Positions 1-8,686 of a stretch of 56,819 nucleotides of DNA are shown one piece after another (positions within the stretch are counted from its first letter, which is position 1; each line of letters starts with the position of its first letter). Origin of the DNA: Bacillota bacterium (lineage in GTDB: Bacteria > Bacillota > Clostridia > Tissierellales > Peptoniphilaceae). Below the pieces are notes generated by a model. It worked only from the letters and a program-made list of their open reading frames with translations. It was not told where the DNA came from and made no database searches. Where the stretch lies: positions 1 to 56,819 of the forward strand of contig JAEXBN010000042.1 in assembly GCA_023394045.1 (NCBI GenBank), in the 5' to 3' direction. The translations under genes and the position numbers were made by a program.

Positions 1-82
1 TGTTAGAATGAAATGAATCCATAGCCCCTCCTTGTAGATGTTTTGTGGTGAAATCATTCTAACAAGAAGTCGAGCTATGGAT
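1..82. other. Two interleaved inverted repeats at the window edge (pseudoknot topology or IS-end remnant)
   Basis: TGTTAGAATG at 1-10 is perfectly complementary to CATTCTAACA at 55-64, and ATCCATAGC at 17-25 to GCTATGGAT at 74-82. The second pair interlocks with the first, which in RNA would be an H-type pseudoknot and in DNA could be the relic of nested insertions. The following stretch at about 92-120 (GGGTGTCCAAGTTCATTTTA) resembles in style the end of an insertion sequence, but no transposase is visible, so that reading is only a suggestion. The left part of the element may be cut by the window edge. Confidence 0.4.
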
Positions 83-134
83 TATTTATTTAGCAAGGGT
101 GTCCAAGTTCATTTTACAATTAGCCATCGCTTAT

Positions 135-194
135 AAAATGAGACGCAGATACACAAAATGAGGCGAAGATATACAAAATGAGATGCAGATAAAC
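135..194 (+). repeat. Three 20-bp tandem repeats upstream of secA
   Basis: Three consecutive 20-bp copies begin at 135, 155 and 175, each built on AAAATGAGnCGnAGATA. They end about 65 bp before the secA start. The rest of the 258-bp leader holds no gene. TATAAT (198-203) and TATGAT (218-223) are possible -10 boxes but neither has a convincing -35 at the right distance, so the secA promoter is not settled. The repeats could be regulator sites, or the terminal repeats of a lost mobile element. Confidence 0.6.
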
Positions 195-258
195 GCCTAT
201 AATTTTGTCAATCGTGGTATGATGAAATGAATTGCTATGTAGAAGATGAGGAGACGAG

Positions 259-3063
259 ATGGGACTCTTTGATGTTTTCACAAAGTCCTTCAGCCAGAAG
301 GAAATCGACAAAATTACGCCGCAGGTAGATGCCGTGCTGGCTCTTGAGCCGGAGATGGAAAAACTGACCGATGATGAGCTGCGCGCGAAGACCGTGGAAT
401 TTAAACAGCGGTATAAGGACGGCGAATCGTTGGACGAGATGCTGCCGGAAGCCTTCGCTGTGGTGCGTGAGGCGGCATGGCGCGTTTTGGGGATGAAGCC
501 CTACCGCGTCCAGGTGATCGGCGGGATCATTCTCCATCAGGGACGCATTGCGGAGATGAAGACCGGTGAAGGAAAAACGCTGGTGGCGACCATGCCTTCG
601 TATTTGAACGCCTTGGCCGGAGAAGGCGTGCATGTCGTTACGGTGAACGACTACTTGGCGCAGCGTGATGCTGAGTGGATGGGCAAGGTTCATGAATTCT
701 TGGGACTGAGAGTTGGCGTCGTGCTGCAAGAGCTCCAGCAGGATGAGCGCATGGAAGCCTATAAGGCTGATATCACTTACGGAACCAACAACCAGTTTGG
801 ATTTGATTATCTGCGGGACAACATGGCCATTTACCAGTCCGGTGTGGTGCAGCGCAAATTGCACTATGCGATCGTCGATGAGGTGGATTCCATCCTGATC
901 GATGAAGCCCGTACACCATTGATTATCTCGGGCATGGGAGATCCGTCGACGGAGATGTATTCCCGCGCGGACATGTTCGTTCAGACGCTGGAAGGGCGCA
1001 TTCTGGACCCGAATGAGGAGCTGAATAAACTGGATGCCCTGTTTGAGGAGCATAAGCTGGAAACCGTGGACTACCTGGTGGATGAAAAGCGGAAGACGGC
1101 AAACCTGACGGAGCAAGGCAATGCCAAAGCGGAAGCCTACTTCCACGTGGAGAACATTTCCGATCCCTCGCATATGGAGCTGATGCACTATATCAATCAG
1201 GCGCTGAAAGCGCGGACGACGATGAAGCGGGACATCGACTATGTCGTGGATGACGGGGAAGTCAAGATTGTCGATGAGTTCACCGGCCGCATCATGGAAG
1301 GCCGCCGCTATTCCGACGGGCTGCATCAGGCGATTGAAGCCAAAGAGCACGTGGAGATTAAGAGCGAGTCGAAGACGCTTGCGACGATTACGTTCCAGAA
1401 CTTCTTCCGCATGTATGAAAAGTTGGCGGGAATGACCGGAACCGGTTTGACAGAGGCTGATGAATTTGCGGAGATCTACCACATGGACGTGGTGGAGATC
1501 CCCACGAATCGTCCGGTGCGGCGCGTGGATCAGGACGATGTGCTCTATCTCCGCGAAGAAGCGAAATTTCGCGCGATCGTCGACAAGATTATCGAGGTGC
1601 ATGAAACGGGTCAGCCGATCCTGGTGGGCACGGTGGATATTGAGACCTCGGAGAGAATTTCATCAATGCTGAAAAAGGCGCATGTGAAACACAATGTGTT
1701 GAATGCGAAGCAGCATCGCCGTGAGGCGGAGATCGTCGCACAGGCCGGCCGCTACGGCGAGGTGACCATTGCCACGAACATGGCTGGCCGCGGAACGGAT
1801 ATTGTTTTGGGCGGCAATGCCGAATGGATGGCAAAAAAACAAATGGAAAAAGACGGCGATTCTCCGGAGCTCATCGAGTGGGCGGACAGCTTCCGCCACG
1901 TGGAGCCGGAAGAGGTGTTCCCGACCGAGCAGGAGGGCGTGTTCCTCACCGGCGCAGAGATCACGGCAGCGCGTGAAAAATTCAACAGCTTGAAGAGCCA
2001 CTATGAGGTCGAGACGAAGGAAAATGCGAAGAAGGTGCGGGAAGTCGGCGGTCTGTTTATTTTGGGGACAGAGCGGCATGAGTCCCGGCGCATCGATAAT
2101 CAGCTTCGCGGCCGTTCCGGACGACAGGGCGATGCGGGCACCTCTCAGTTCTTTATTTCGCTGGAAGACAAGCTGATCCGCCTGTTTGGAAACGAACGGA
2201 TGCAGAAGTTTGTCGAATCCGGCGCGTTGCCGGAAGATGAGCCGATTCAGGCGGGGATCCTCACCAAATCAATTGAGCGCGCGCAAAAGAAAGTCGAATC
2301 CAACAACTTTGCAACGCGAAAACAAGTGCTTGAATATGATGATGTCATGAACATGCAGCGCAAGACGGTTTATGCAGAGCGGAACCGCGTGCTGCACGGC
2401 GAGAGCATGAAAGAGGAGATCGTGGAGATGGCACATGGACTGATCAGCGATGCCGTCGATAGCTTCTGTGCGGAGGGGGTCTCCCCGGAGCAGTGGGAGA
2501 TGGAAGGCCTGTTCACCTATCTCAACAATCTGTTCTTGCCGAAGGGAATCCTAGCAGTGGATGATATTCGCGGAATGAAGCGAGAGGATCTCAAGGCCAA
2601 GCTGATCCAGATTGCGGATGATCTGTATGCGAAGAAAGAGACCGAGGTGGGCATCGACATGATGCGCGACTTGGAGCGGATGGTGTTGCTGAAGGTGGTC
2701 GACACGAAGTGGATGGATCACATTGACGCGATGGATCAGCTTCGCAAAGGCATCGGGATCCGCGCCATGGGCAATGAAGATCCGGTGCGTGCCTACAGCA
2801 ACGAAGGCTACGATATGTTCAATGAAATGAACGATGCCATTCGGGAAGATACCGTGAAATTCCTCTACCATATCGTTCCGCCGAAGGTGGTCGTGCGCGA
2901 ACAGGTGGCGAAGCCGACTCGGGCTGTGGGCGCCGGGGATGAGGCGGAGCAGCCGGAAAACAAGCCATTTGTACGAAGAGGAAAAAAGATCGGGCGCAAT
3001 GATCCGTGCCCGTGCGGAAGCGGAAAAAAATATAAAAATTGTCACGGACGTTTTACGAATTAA
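259..3063 (+). CDS. secA: Protein translocase ATPase SecA
   Basis: SecA is the motor ATPase that drives unfolded preproteins through the SecYEG channel at the cytoplasmic membrane. The 934-residue product has the family's full length. The Walker A motif MKTGEGKT is at residues 100-107, the DEVD Walker B at 207-210 followed by SILIDEARTP, and the second helicase domain carries GRSGRQGDAG. The C-terminal tail ends in a SEC-C zinc motif (CPCGSGKKYKNC) that in other bacteria binds SecB or ribosomes. GAGGAG at 248-253 supports the ATG start. It is followed by prfB, with a hairpin between them. No second SecA is present in the window. Confidence 0.98.
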   Translation: MGLFDVFTKSFSQKEIDKITPQVDAVLALEPEMEKLTDDELRAKTVEFKQRYKDGESLDEMLPEAFAVVREAAWRVLGMKPYRVQVIGGIILHQGRIAEMKTGEGKTLVATMPSYLNALAGEGVHVVTVNDYLAQRDAEWMGKVHEFLGLRVGVVLQELQQDERMEAYKADITYGTNNQFGFDYLRDNMAIYQSGVVQRKLHYAIVDEVDSILIDEARTPLIISGMGDPSTEMYSRADMFVQTLEGRILDPNEELNKLDALFEEHKLETVDYLVDEKRKTANLTEQGNAKAEAYFHVENISDPSHMELMHYINQALKARTTMKRDIDYVVDDGEVKIVDEFTGRIMEGRRYSDGLHQAIEAKEHVEIKSESKTLATITFQNFFRMYEKLAGMTGTGLTEADEFAEIYHMDVVEIPTNRPVRRVDQDDVLYLREEAKFRAIVDKIIEVHETGQPILVGTVDIETSERISSMLKKAHVKHNVLNAKQHRREAEIVAQAGRYGEVTIATNMAGRGTDIVLGGNAEWMAKKQMEKDGDSPELIEWADSFRHVEPEEVFPTEQEGVFLTGAEITAAREKFNSLKSHYEVETKENAKKVREVGGLFILGTERHESRRIDNQLRGRSGRQGDAGTSQFFISLEDKLIRLFGNERMQKFVESGALPEDEPIQAGILTKSIERAQKKVESNNFATRKQVLEYDDVMNMQRKTVYAERNRVLHGESMKEEIVEMAHGLISDAVDSFCAEGVSPEQWEMEGLFTYLNNLFLPKGILAVDDIRGMKREDLKAKLIQIADDLYAKKETEVGIDMMRDLERMVLLKVVDTKWMDHIDAMDQLRKGIGIRAMGNEDPVRAYSNEGYDMFNEMNDAIREDTVKFLYHIVPPKVVVREQVAKPTRAVGAGDEAEQPENKPFVRRGKKIGRNDPCPCGSGKKYKNCHGRFTN

Positions 3064-3076
3064 GAGAACATCCACG

Positions 3077-3106
3077 GGGCGGGCCTGCATGCGGTCCGCC
3101 CGTTTT
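3077..3106 (+). terminator. Hairpin with T-tract between secA and prfB
   Basis: GGGCGGGCC (3077-3085) pairs with GGTCCGCCC (3093-3101), one G-U pair included, and is followed by GTTTT. It sits 36 bp upstream of the prfB start. The short T-tract suggests partial termination, so prfB may still be co-transcribed with secA. Confidence 0.6.
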
Positions 3107-3141
3107 GGAGAGAGACCTCATCGAGACGGAAAGGAAGTGCC

Positions 3142-4261
3142 ATGGAATTTTACGAGATGCGTCAACGCGTGGAAACGGCGGAGATCCGCCTGAACGAGCT
3201 CAGGAGCTCTCTTTGACATTGCAGGGTTGGAAGCCTCTGTTGCGGAGCTGAACGAGCGGGCGCTGGCGCCAGGGTTCTGGGATGATTCGGATGCGGCGCA
3301 GGATGTCATGGTGGAGCTGAACGCGAAAAAAGCCACGGTCGATCATTTTACAGAGCTGAAGGATCGGTTTACGGACTTGAAGGAGATGCTGGAGCTGCTG
3401 AATGAGGATGAATTCCAACAGGAAAAGGACTCGCTCAGCGCGGAGCTGATCGAGATCGAGAAGAAGCTGCAGGAATTGTCGAAGCAGACGTTACTCTCTG
3501 GGGAGTATGATACGAATGATTGCTTTGTGGCGATTCATGCCGGAACGGGCGGTCTGGAGGCAATGGATTGGGCTGGAATGCTCAAGCGCATGTACGAACG
3601 TTGGTTCCAGCGCCGTGGGTGGAAGGTGGAGATGACCGAGCTCAACACGGAAGAAACCGGCGGGATCAAATCCGTGCAGTATGAGGTCAAAGGATATTAT
3701 GCCTACGGCTATTGCAAAGGGGAAAAGGGCGTGCACCGCTTGGTTCGCATTTCGCCCTTTGATTCGCAAAGCCGCCGCCACACCTCGTTTGCCTCGGTGG
3801 ATGTGTACCCGGTGCTCAAGGATACAGGAAAAATTGAGATTGATGAGAAAGATCTGAAGATTGATACGTATCGTTCCTCGGGAGCCGGCGGCCAGCATGT
3901 CAACACGACGGATTCGGCGATCCGCATTACGCATATTCCGACGGGCGTCGTCGTCACCTGCCAGAATGAGCGTTCCCAGATTCAGAACCGCGCCAAGGCG
4001 ATGGAAATGCTGGTGGCGAAGCTGATTCAGATCAAAGAGGAAGAGCACCGTGAGAAAATCGAGGATATTCAGGGAACCTATAAGCAGATTGCCTGGGGGT
4101 CGCAGATTCGCTCCTATGTGTTCCAGCCTTATACGTTGGTGAAGGATCACCGCACCGGGGAGGAAACGGGCAACATTGAGAAAGTGATGGACGGGGATCT
4201 GGATCCGTTTGTGGATGCGTATTTGAACTGGAATGCGCAGCAGGAGACAAAGGAGAATTAA
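3142..4261 (+). CDS. prfB: Peptide chain release factor 2, expressed by programmed +1 frameshift
   Basis: RF2 recognises UGA and UAA stop codons and hydrolyses peptidyl-tRNA on the ribosome. The gene is in two frames: 24 codons from ATG 3142 end at an in-frame TGA (3214-3216), and the main body runs in the +1 frame from GAC 3215 to the stop at 4261, giving about 372 residues, the normal size. The catalytic GGQ is at about residues 249-251 (GAGGQHVNT) and the stop-codon-reading SPF tripeptide lies in RISPFDSQSRR. AAGGAAG precedes the start. Annotating only the longest open frame from TTG 3227 would lose the N-terminus. The proS start lies one base after the stop, so the two are co-translated. 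Confidence 0.97.
3202..3217 (+). promoter_or_regulatory. prfB autoregulatory frameshift site
   Basis: An internal Shine-Dalgarno-like AGGAG (3202-3206) is followed by the slippery CTT-TGA-C (3211-3217). This is the classical RF2 feedback switch: when RF2 is scarce the ribosome pauses at UGA and slips +1 on CUU, continuing in the RF2 body. Spacing and sequence match the well-known arrangement in other bacteria. Confidence 0.95.
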
Positions 4262-4262
4262 A

Positions 4263-5978
4263 ATGCGAATGAAGCGCTTTTATATGCCGACGCTGCGGGA
4301 AGTTCCGGCGGAAGCGGAGATCCCCAGCCATCAGCTGCTGCTGCGGGCAGGGATGATCCGGAAAGCCGCCAGTGGCATTTATACGTATTTGCCGCTGGGA
4401 TACCGCGTGGTGCGCAAAATTGAAGCGATCGTGCGGGAAGAGATGGATCGGGCCGGCGCGCAGGAAATCCGCGTGTCGAATTTACAGCCGAAAGAGATTT
4501 GGGAAGCGTCAGGTCGCTGGAGTACGTTCGGACCGGAGATGTTCAAGCTGACGGATCGCCATGCGAATGAATTCGCGCTGGGACCGACGGCAGAGGAATA
4601 TTTCACGGATTTGGTGAAAGAGGAGCTGCGCAGCTACAAGCAGCTGCCGCTGAATCTGTATCAGATTGGATGGAAGTATCGCGATGAGAAACGGCCTCGC
4701 TTTGGCATCAACCGTTCCCGCGAGTTTCTGATGAAGGACGCATACTCCTTTGATTTGGATCAGGAGGGGTTGGAAGCGTCCTATCAGATCATGTGGGATG
4801 CGTATGTGCGGGTTTTTGACCGGCTGGGCATCAATTATCGGATCGTGCAGGGCGATTCCGGAGCCATGGGCGGAAAGGTCTCCCATGAGTTTACGGCGCT
4901 TTCGGAGATTGGCGAAGGGATCATCGTCTATACGGATGGTGGCTACGCGGCGACGGAAGAGAAAGCTGGAATGCAGAAGCCGGCGTTTCCGAAAGAGGAA
5001 GCGCTGGAAGTGGAGGAGGTCGCCACGCCGGGCGTGAAGACCATTGAGGATCTGTCCGCATTTTTGAATGCGCCGGCGGAGAGGATGATCAAGGCGATTT
5101 GCTTAAAGGCCAATGGCGAGGCGGTTTTCGTGTTTCTCCCGGCGGAACGGGAACTGAATATGGCTAAACTGGTCGCGTTCCTCCAAGTTCCGGAACACGA
5201 AATCGAGATGCTGGACGATGAGAGCATTCGTCGGATCACGGGAGCGGAGCCGGGATTTACGGGGCCGGTCGGATTAGCAGAAGGGGTTCGCGTCGTCCTG
5301 GATCGGAGCATCATGGAGCGAAGCAATCTCATCTGCGGGGCAAATCGCACAGATCGTCATCTGAAGAACGTGAACTATGGCCGCGACTTTACCGGCGAGA
5401 TCTGCGAGGATCTTTGGCTGGTGAGGGAAGGCGACCGGGATCCGGAACAGGGCGAGCTTTTGAAGTTTGCACGCGGGATTGAAGTCGGCAACATCTTCCA
5501 GCTGGGAACAAAGTATTCGGAGGCGCTGGGCGCGACGGTGTTGGATCCGAATGGCGTCGCGAAGCCACTGGTGATGGGATCGTACGGCATCGGCATCACA
5601 CGGACGGTCTCTGCTTTGGTCGAGCAGAATCATGACGAAAAGGGAATGATTTGGCCGATTGCGGCAGCGCCGTTTGCGGCGGTTGTGACGGTGATGAAGC
5701 CGGAAGATGAGACGCAGATGGCTCTGGCGGAGGAGCTGGAATCGTCGCTGGAAGCGGCCGGTGCGGATGTACTGCTGGATGACCGGAAGGAGCGGCCAGG
5801 GGTGAAATTCAATGACCGGGATCTCATCGGGATTCCGCTGCGGATCACCGTGGGGAAACGCGCCGGAGAGCGGATGGTGGAATATTCGACGCGCCGCGAG
5901 ATGGTGAATGAGGATGTGAGCGCGGAAGAGGCGGTTGAACGGGTGCGGAAGGCGCTGGGCGTTCATCTTTCTTTATAA
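4263..5978 (+). CDS. proS: Prolyl-tRNA synthetase (bacterial type with editing domain)
   Basis: Charges tRNA-Pro with proline in the cytoplasm. The 571-residue length and layout fit the bacterial class: class II motif 1 and 2 regions (RKAASGIYTYLPLG; YRDEKRPRFGINRSREF), an inserted YbaK-like editing domain at about residues 230-390 that removes mis-charged alanine, motif 3 (GSYGIGITRTVSAL) and a C-terminal anticodon-binding domain. ATG 4263 was chosen because AAGGAG at 4250-4255 sits at the right distance; a second ATG six bases later is also possible. It is translationally coupled to prfB and followed 13 bp later by a GntR regulator. Confidence 0.97.
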   Translation: MRMKRFYMPTLREVPAEAEIPSHQLLLRAGMIRKAASGIYTYLPLGYRVVRKIEAIVREEMDRAGAQEIRVSNLQPKEIWEASGRWSTFGPEMFKLTDRHANEFALGPTAEEYFTDLVKEELRSYKQLPLNLYQIGWKYRDEKRPRFGINRSREFLMKDAYSFDLDQEGLEASYQIMWDAYVRVFDRLGINYRIVQGDSGAMGGKVSHEFTALSEIGEGIIVYTDGGYAATEEKAGMQKPAFPKEEALEVEEVATPGVKTIEDLSAFLNAPAERMIKAICLKANGEAVFVFLPAERELNMAKLVAFLQVPEHEIEMLDDESIRRITGAEPGFTGPVGLAEGVRVVLDRSIMERSNLICGANRTDRHLKNVNYGRDFTGEICEDLWLVREGDRDPEQGELLKFARGIEVGNIFQLGTKYSEALGATVLDPNGVAKPLVMGSYGIGITRTVSALVEQNHDEKGMIWPIAAAPFAAVVTVMKPEDETQMALAEELESSLEAAGADVLLDDRKERPGVKFNDRDLIGIPLRITVGKRAGERMVEYSTRREMVNEDVSAEEAVERVRKALGVHLSL

Positions 5979-5991
5979 AAAGGAGTCAGGG

Positions 5992-6735
5992 ATGGCAGCG
6001 GATGCGCATCAGACTTTATCGGAAACAATTTATCAAGAGCTGCGGCAGAAGATTCTCAGCGGGGAGTGGCCGACGCTGATGCGGATCAATGAGCTGGCCT
6101 TGTCGCGGGAGCTGCATGTGTCCCGGACGCCCATCCGGTGGGCGCTGGAGCGCCTGCGCGATGAAGACTTGCTCGAATACAGCCCGCGCACCGGATTCCG
6201 TGTGAAACGGCTGACCGTGGAGGATGTGCGCGAGATCTATCAACTGCGTGAGATGCTGGAGGGGATGGTCTATCCGGCAGCAGCGCTGCGCATGAGCGAA
6301 AGTGATTATGAGCAGCTGCATGACAATATTGAAGCGTCTCGGGAAGCGGTGGAGCGCGGGGATTTTCAGGCGCTGATGACGCTTTCTGGAGAGTTCAACC
6401 ATACGATGCTGATCATTGCAAAAAGGCCGCGCGCGGCGATGCTGATTCAGCAGCTGAATGAGTATCTGCTGAATTTCCGCCGCTATTCGTTTACCGATTC
6501 CATGGAACGCCGGGCAGAAGCGGTGGAGGAACATGGACAGATTTTGGAAGCGATGCATCATAAGGAGCTGATCCTTTTGGGAGAGCTGATTCAGCGCCAT
6601 ATGCGCCATGCTCGTGAGCATGTGGTTCATTCTTTGCAGGAATGGGAGAAGTCTTCTCGTTCAGAGCCGGACGATTCGAAGGCGGGCGAGTCGGAGCTGG
6701 GTGAGCCGGCGGTCGGAGCGAGGGATCAGGCGTAA
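5992..6735 (+). CDS. GntR-family transcriptional regulator, FCD subfamily
   Basis: Predicted DNA-binding repressor or activator of 247 residues. Residues about 10-75 form the GntR winged helix (SETIYQELRQKILSGEW, then SREL.VSRTPIRWALERL), and the rest is the all-helical FCD ligand domain (VEDVREIYQLREMLEG). FCD domains usually bind a metal ion and an organic acid. Start ATG 5992 is set by AAAAGGAG (5978-5985). It sits directly upstream of a tricarboxylate transporter operon, so that operon is its likely target (inference). The C-terminal 25 residues are charged and low in complexity. It ends in a clear terminator. Confidence 0.9.
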   Translation: MAADAHQTLSETIYQELRQKILSGEWPTLMRINELALSRELHVSRTPIRWALERLRDEDLLEYSPRTGFRVKRLTVEDVREIYQLREMLEGMVYPAAALRMSESDYEQLHDNIEASREAVERGDFQALMTLSGEFNHTMLIIAKRPRAAMLIQQLNEYLLNFRRYSFTDSMERRAEAVEEHGQILEAMHHKELILLGELIQRHMRHAREHVVHSLQEWEKSSRSEPDDSKAGESELGEPAVGARDQA

Positions 6736-6800
6736 GCCGCAATCGGCCGACGGGATTTTCAACTGTTCTTTTCCTTGCGTTTCGCTTGCGCTTTTGACGA

Positions 6801-6828
6801 AGAGCCCTTAGAGGGGCTCTTTTTTTTG
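6801..6828 (+). terminator. Rho-independent terminator after the GntR gene
   Basis: AGAGCCC (6801-6807) and GGGCTCT (6814-6820) form a perfect stem with a 6-nt loop, followed by a run of eight or nine T. It closes the secA/prfB/proS/GntR block. The rest of the gap to the next gene is AT-rich leader with no gene. Confidence 0.92.
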
Positions 6829-6963
6829 ATATGATCCACTTAGAAACATTTTCCTCATATTTTTCTTCTTAAAGGTTGGCGATTATTTTAACAATATTTG
6901 CTGGGTGGAAGATCCAGACAACGTTTGCGCCATGAAGCACGGGAAAGCTGTGAGGAAGATTTT

Positions 6964-6989
6964 CTCATTCCCTGGGAGAGGGGAATGAG
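6964..6989 (+). promoter_or_regulatory. Inverted repeat in the tctC leader, candidate operator
   Basis: CTCATTCCC (6964-6972) and GGGAATGAG (6981-6989) are perfect 9-bp arms around an 8-bp centre, about 45 bp before the tctC start. It could be the binding site of the adjacent FCD regulator or an mRNA hairpin. The link to the regulator is inference from position only. Confidence 0.5.
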
Positions 6990-7034
6990 AGGACGGAAAG
7001 AAGAGGGAGACCATACCCTATAGGAGGATTGGGA

Positions 7035-8057
7035 ATGAAGCGTGGTTTATTAGCAACAGCATTGGCGCTGGCGATGACATTGGCGCTGACAGCCTGCGGC
7101 AATGGCGGACAGAGCGCCTCGGAAGCTCCGGCTGGCAATGATTCCTCAGCGCAGCAGACCGCTGAAGCGACGGATTGGAAATGGGAACGGAACATCGAAA
7201 TTGTGTGCCCATGGGGGACGGGCGGCGGTGCGGATACGACGCTTCGCGCGTTTACGTCGGCTCTGGAAAAAGAAGTGGGCGTTAAAGTGGTGGTCAATAA
7301 TAAAGCGGGCGCTGGCGGCGTGACCGGGGTGCAGTTTGCTTCGCAGCAGCCAACGGATGGCTACAGTTATCTGATGGCGACTCAGTCTCCGGTTGTAGCG
7401 CAGATTTCGGGCGCAACGGATTTTGATGTGTATGGAACCGTGCGTCCGCTGATCCAGATGGTTCAGGACGTGAATGTTTTGGTTGCCGGAAAAGATGAAC
7501 CGTATAATAACCTGACGGAGCTGGTGGATTACATTAAGAAGAATCCCGGTTCGGTGAAAGCCGGGGTCATGACGATCACCGGTCTGGACGCGGCCTGTTT
7601 GAGGGGCGTTTTCGGCGATACGCTGGAGCCCGTGGCCTATACGGAAGGTTCACAGCTGAATGCGGATATCGTCGGCGGTCATATCAACCTAGGCGTGGAA
7701 GGTCCGGCGGAAGTCAAGGCGATGGTGGATTCGGGCGATATGAAAGTGATTTGCGCCTTCACCGACAAACCGCTGACGATTCCGGGATGGGAAAAGGTTC
7801 AGACCTCCAAAGAGGCTGGATATGATGTCACCTTCGGCCCGGGACGCGGAATCTTCTATTTTGATGGAACGCCGGAAGCGGCGGTGAAGGCCTTTGAGGC
7901 GGCGGCAGAGAAAGCCCTCAATTCGGAAGAATTTAAGAGCTTTGCCAAACAGCAAGGTCTGGATCAGCGCCAGGGCTGGAAGAATATGGCGGATTATCAG
8001 GCAGCTTGGAAGGCTGATTATGAGGCGCTGAACAGCATGTTTGGCCAGGGAAAATAA
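7035..8057 (+). CDS. tctC: Tripartite tricarboxylate transporter substrate-binding lipoprotein (TctC family)
   Basis: Extracytoplasmic solute receptor of a TTT-type transporter, which imports tricarboxylates or related organic acids using the membrane proteins TctA and TctB. The 340-residue product starts with a signal peptide and lipobox (LALTACGNG, Cys about residue 22), so it should be tethered to the outer face of the membrane. The mature part has family hallmarks such as CPWGTGGGADTTLR, VVNNKAGAGGVTGVQ and QPTDGYSYL. AGGAGG at 7022-7027 fixes ATG 7035. The genes for the two membrane partners follow directly. The actual ligand cannot be read from sequence. Confidence 0.93.
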   Translation: MKRGLLATALALAMTLALTACGNGGQSASEAPAGNDSSAQQTAEATDWKWERNIEIVCPWGTGGGADTTLRAFTSALEKEVGVKVVVNNKAGAGGVTGVQFASQQPTDGYSYLMATQSPVVAQISGATDFDVYGTVRPLIQMVQDVNVLVAGKDEPYNNLTELVDYIKKNPGSVKAGVMTITGLDAACLRGVFGDTLEPVAYTEGSQLNADIVGGHINLGVEGPAEVKAMVDSGDMKVICAFTDKPLTIPGWEKVQTSKEAGYDVTFGPGRGIFYFDGTPEAAVKAFEAAAEKALNSEEFKSFAKQQGLDQRQGWKNMADYQAAWKADYEALNSMFGQGK

Positions 8058-8117
8058 TCTGTTCTTGTTCTTGTGCCGCTGTTCGGCAGAGAACGATGAA
8101 ATGGGATGAGATTGCGG

Positions 8118-8145
8118 AAGACCCGGCACGCCAGTGCCGGGTCTT
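8118..8145 (+). other. Intercistronic hairpin between tctC and tctB
   Basis: AAGACCCGGCAC (8118-8129) and GTGCCGGGTCTT (8134-8145) form a perfect 12-bp stem with a GCCA tetraloop. There is no T-tract directly after it. Such hairpins after a binding-protein gene often protect the upstream mRNA or trim transcription, which gives more receptor than membrane protein; that role is inferred. Confidence 0.85.
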
Positions 8146-8171
8146 CTGAAACACTTTTCAGGAGGACGACT

Positions 8172-8672
8172 TTGGATCTTATTTTTTCCATCATTTTACT
8201 GGTGGGATCGATCTTCCTCTTTATCATGGCAGGAACGCAGGCTCCTCCGGGAACACCAACGGAGCTTGGAGCCGCCTTCTGGCCGCAGCTGATTTTGGGG
8301 ATTACGATCATTCTGCTGATTGTTCAGATTCTTCGCCAGGTGAAAGCGTTCCGCGCATCCGGAAAGGGGCTGACGGAAGGGATCAATATCGGAGGCTTTT
8401 TCAAGAGCCGCCTTTTTGTGGGCATGCTGGTTGTGGCGGGAATGGCCATCTTGCTTCCGGTCATCGGCTTCATTCCGGCCTGTGCGATTTTCTTAGTGGT
8501 TTACGGTATTTTGCTGAAGGCGGAAAACATCAAAATGTTGGCGATCGTTTCACTGCTCGCCACCGCATTCATTTATGTGCTGTTTCAAGGCGCATTGGAC
8601 ATCATGCTGCCGCGCGGCATCCTGTTTTTCCGCGATTTCTCGCTCTTTTTTGAGATGCTGCTCCCGTTCTGA
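8172..8672 (+). CDS. tctB: Tripartite tricarboxylate transporter small membrane subunit (TctB family)
   Basis: Small integral membrane subunit (166 residues) of the TTT transporter, working with TctA. Four hydrophobic segments can be seen, roughly at residues 3-20, 38-55, 78-115 (two close segments) and 122-160. The start is TTG 8172, chosen because AGGAGG at 8160-8165 lies just upstream; an ATG further up (8106) falls inside the intercistronic hairpin region and lacks a ribosome-binding site. The sequence is poorly conserved, as usual for TctB, so the call leans on its position between TctC and TctA. Confidence 0.88.
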   Translation: MDLIFSIILLVGSIFLFIMAGTQAPPGTPTELGAAFWPQLILGITIILLIVQILRQVKAFRASGKGLTEGINIGGFFKSRLFVGMLVVAGMAILLPVIGFIPACAIFLVVYGILLKAENIKMLAIVSLLATAFIYVLFQGALDIMLPRGILFFRDFSLFFEMLLPF

Positions 8673-8686
8673 GGAAAGGAGGATTT

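Noticed and set aside
92..120. Complete insertion sequence at the left edge
   Set aside because: Only an IS-like end can be suspected; no transposase frame or second terminal repeat is inside the window.
235..1602. Long minus-strand open frame (455 codons) opposite secA
   Set aside because: It is a mirror of the secA codon pattern with no ribosome-binding site and a histidine-rich nonsense composition.
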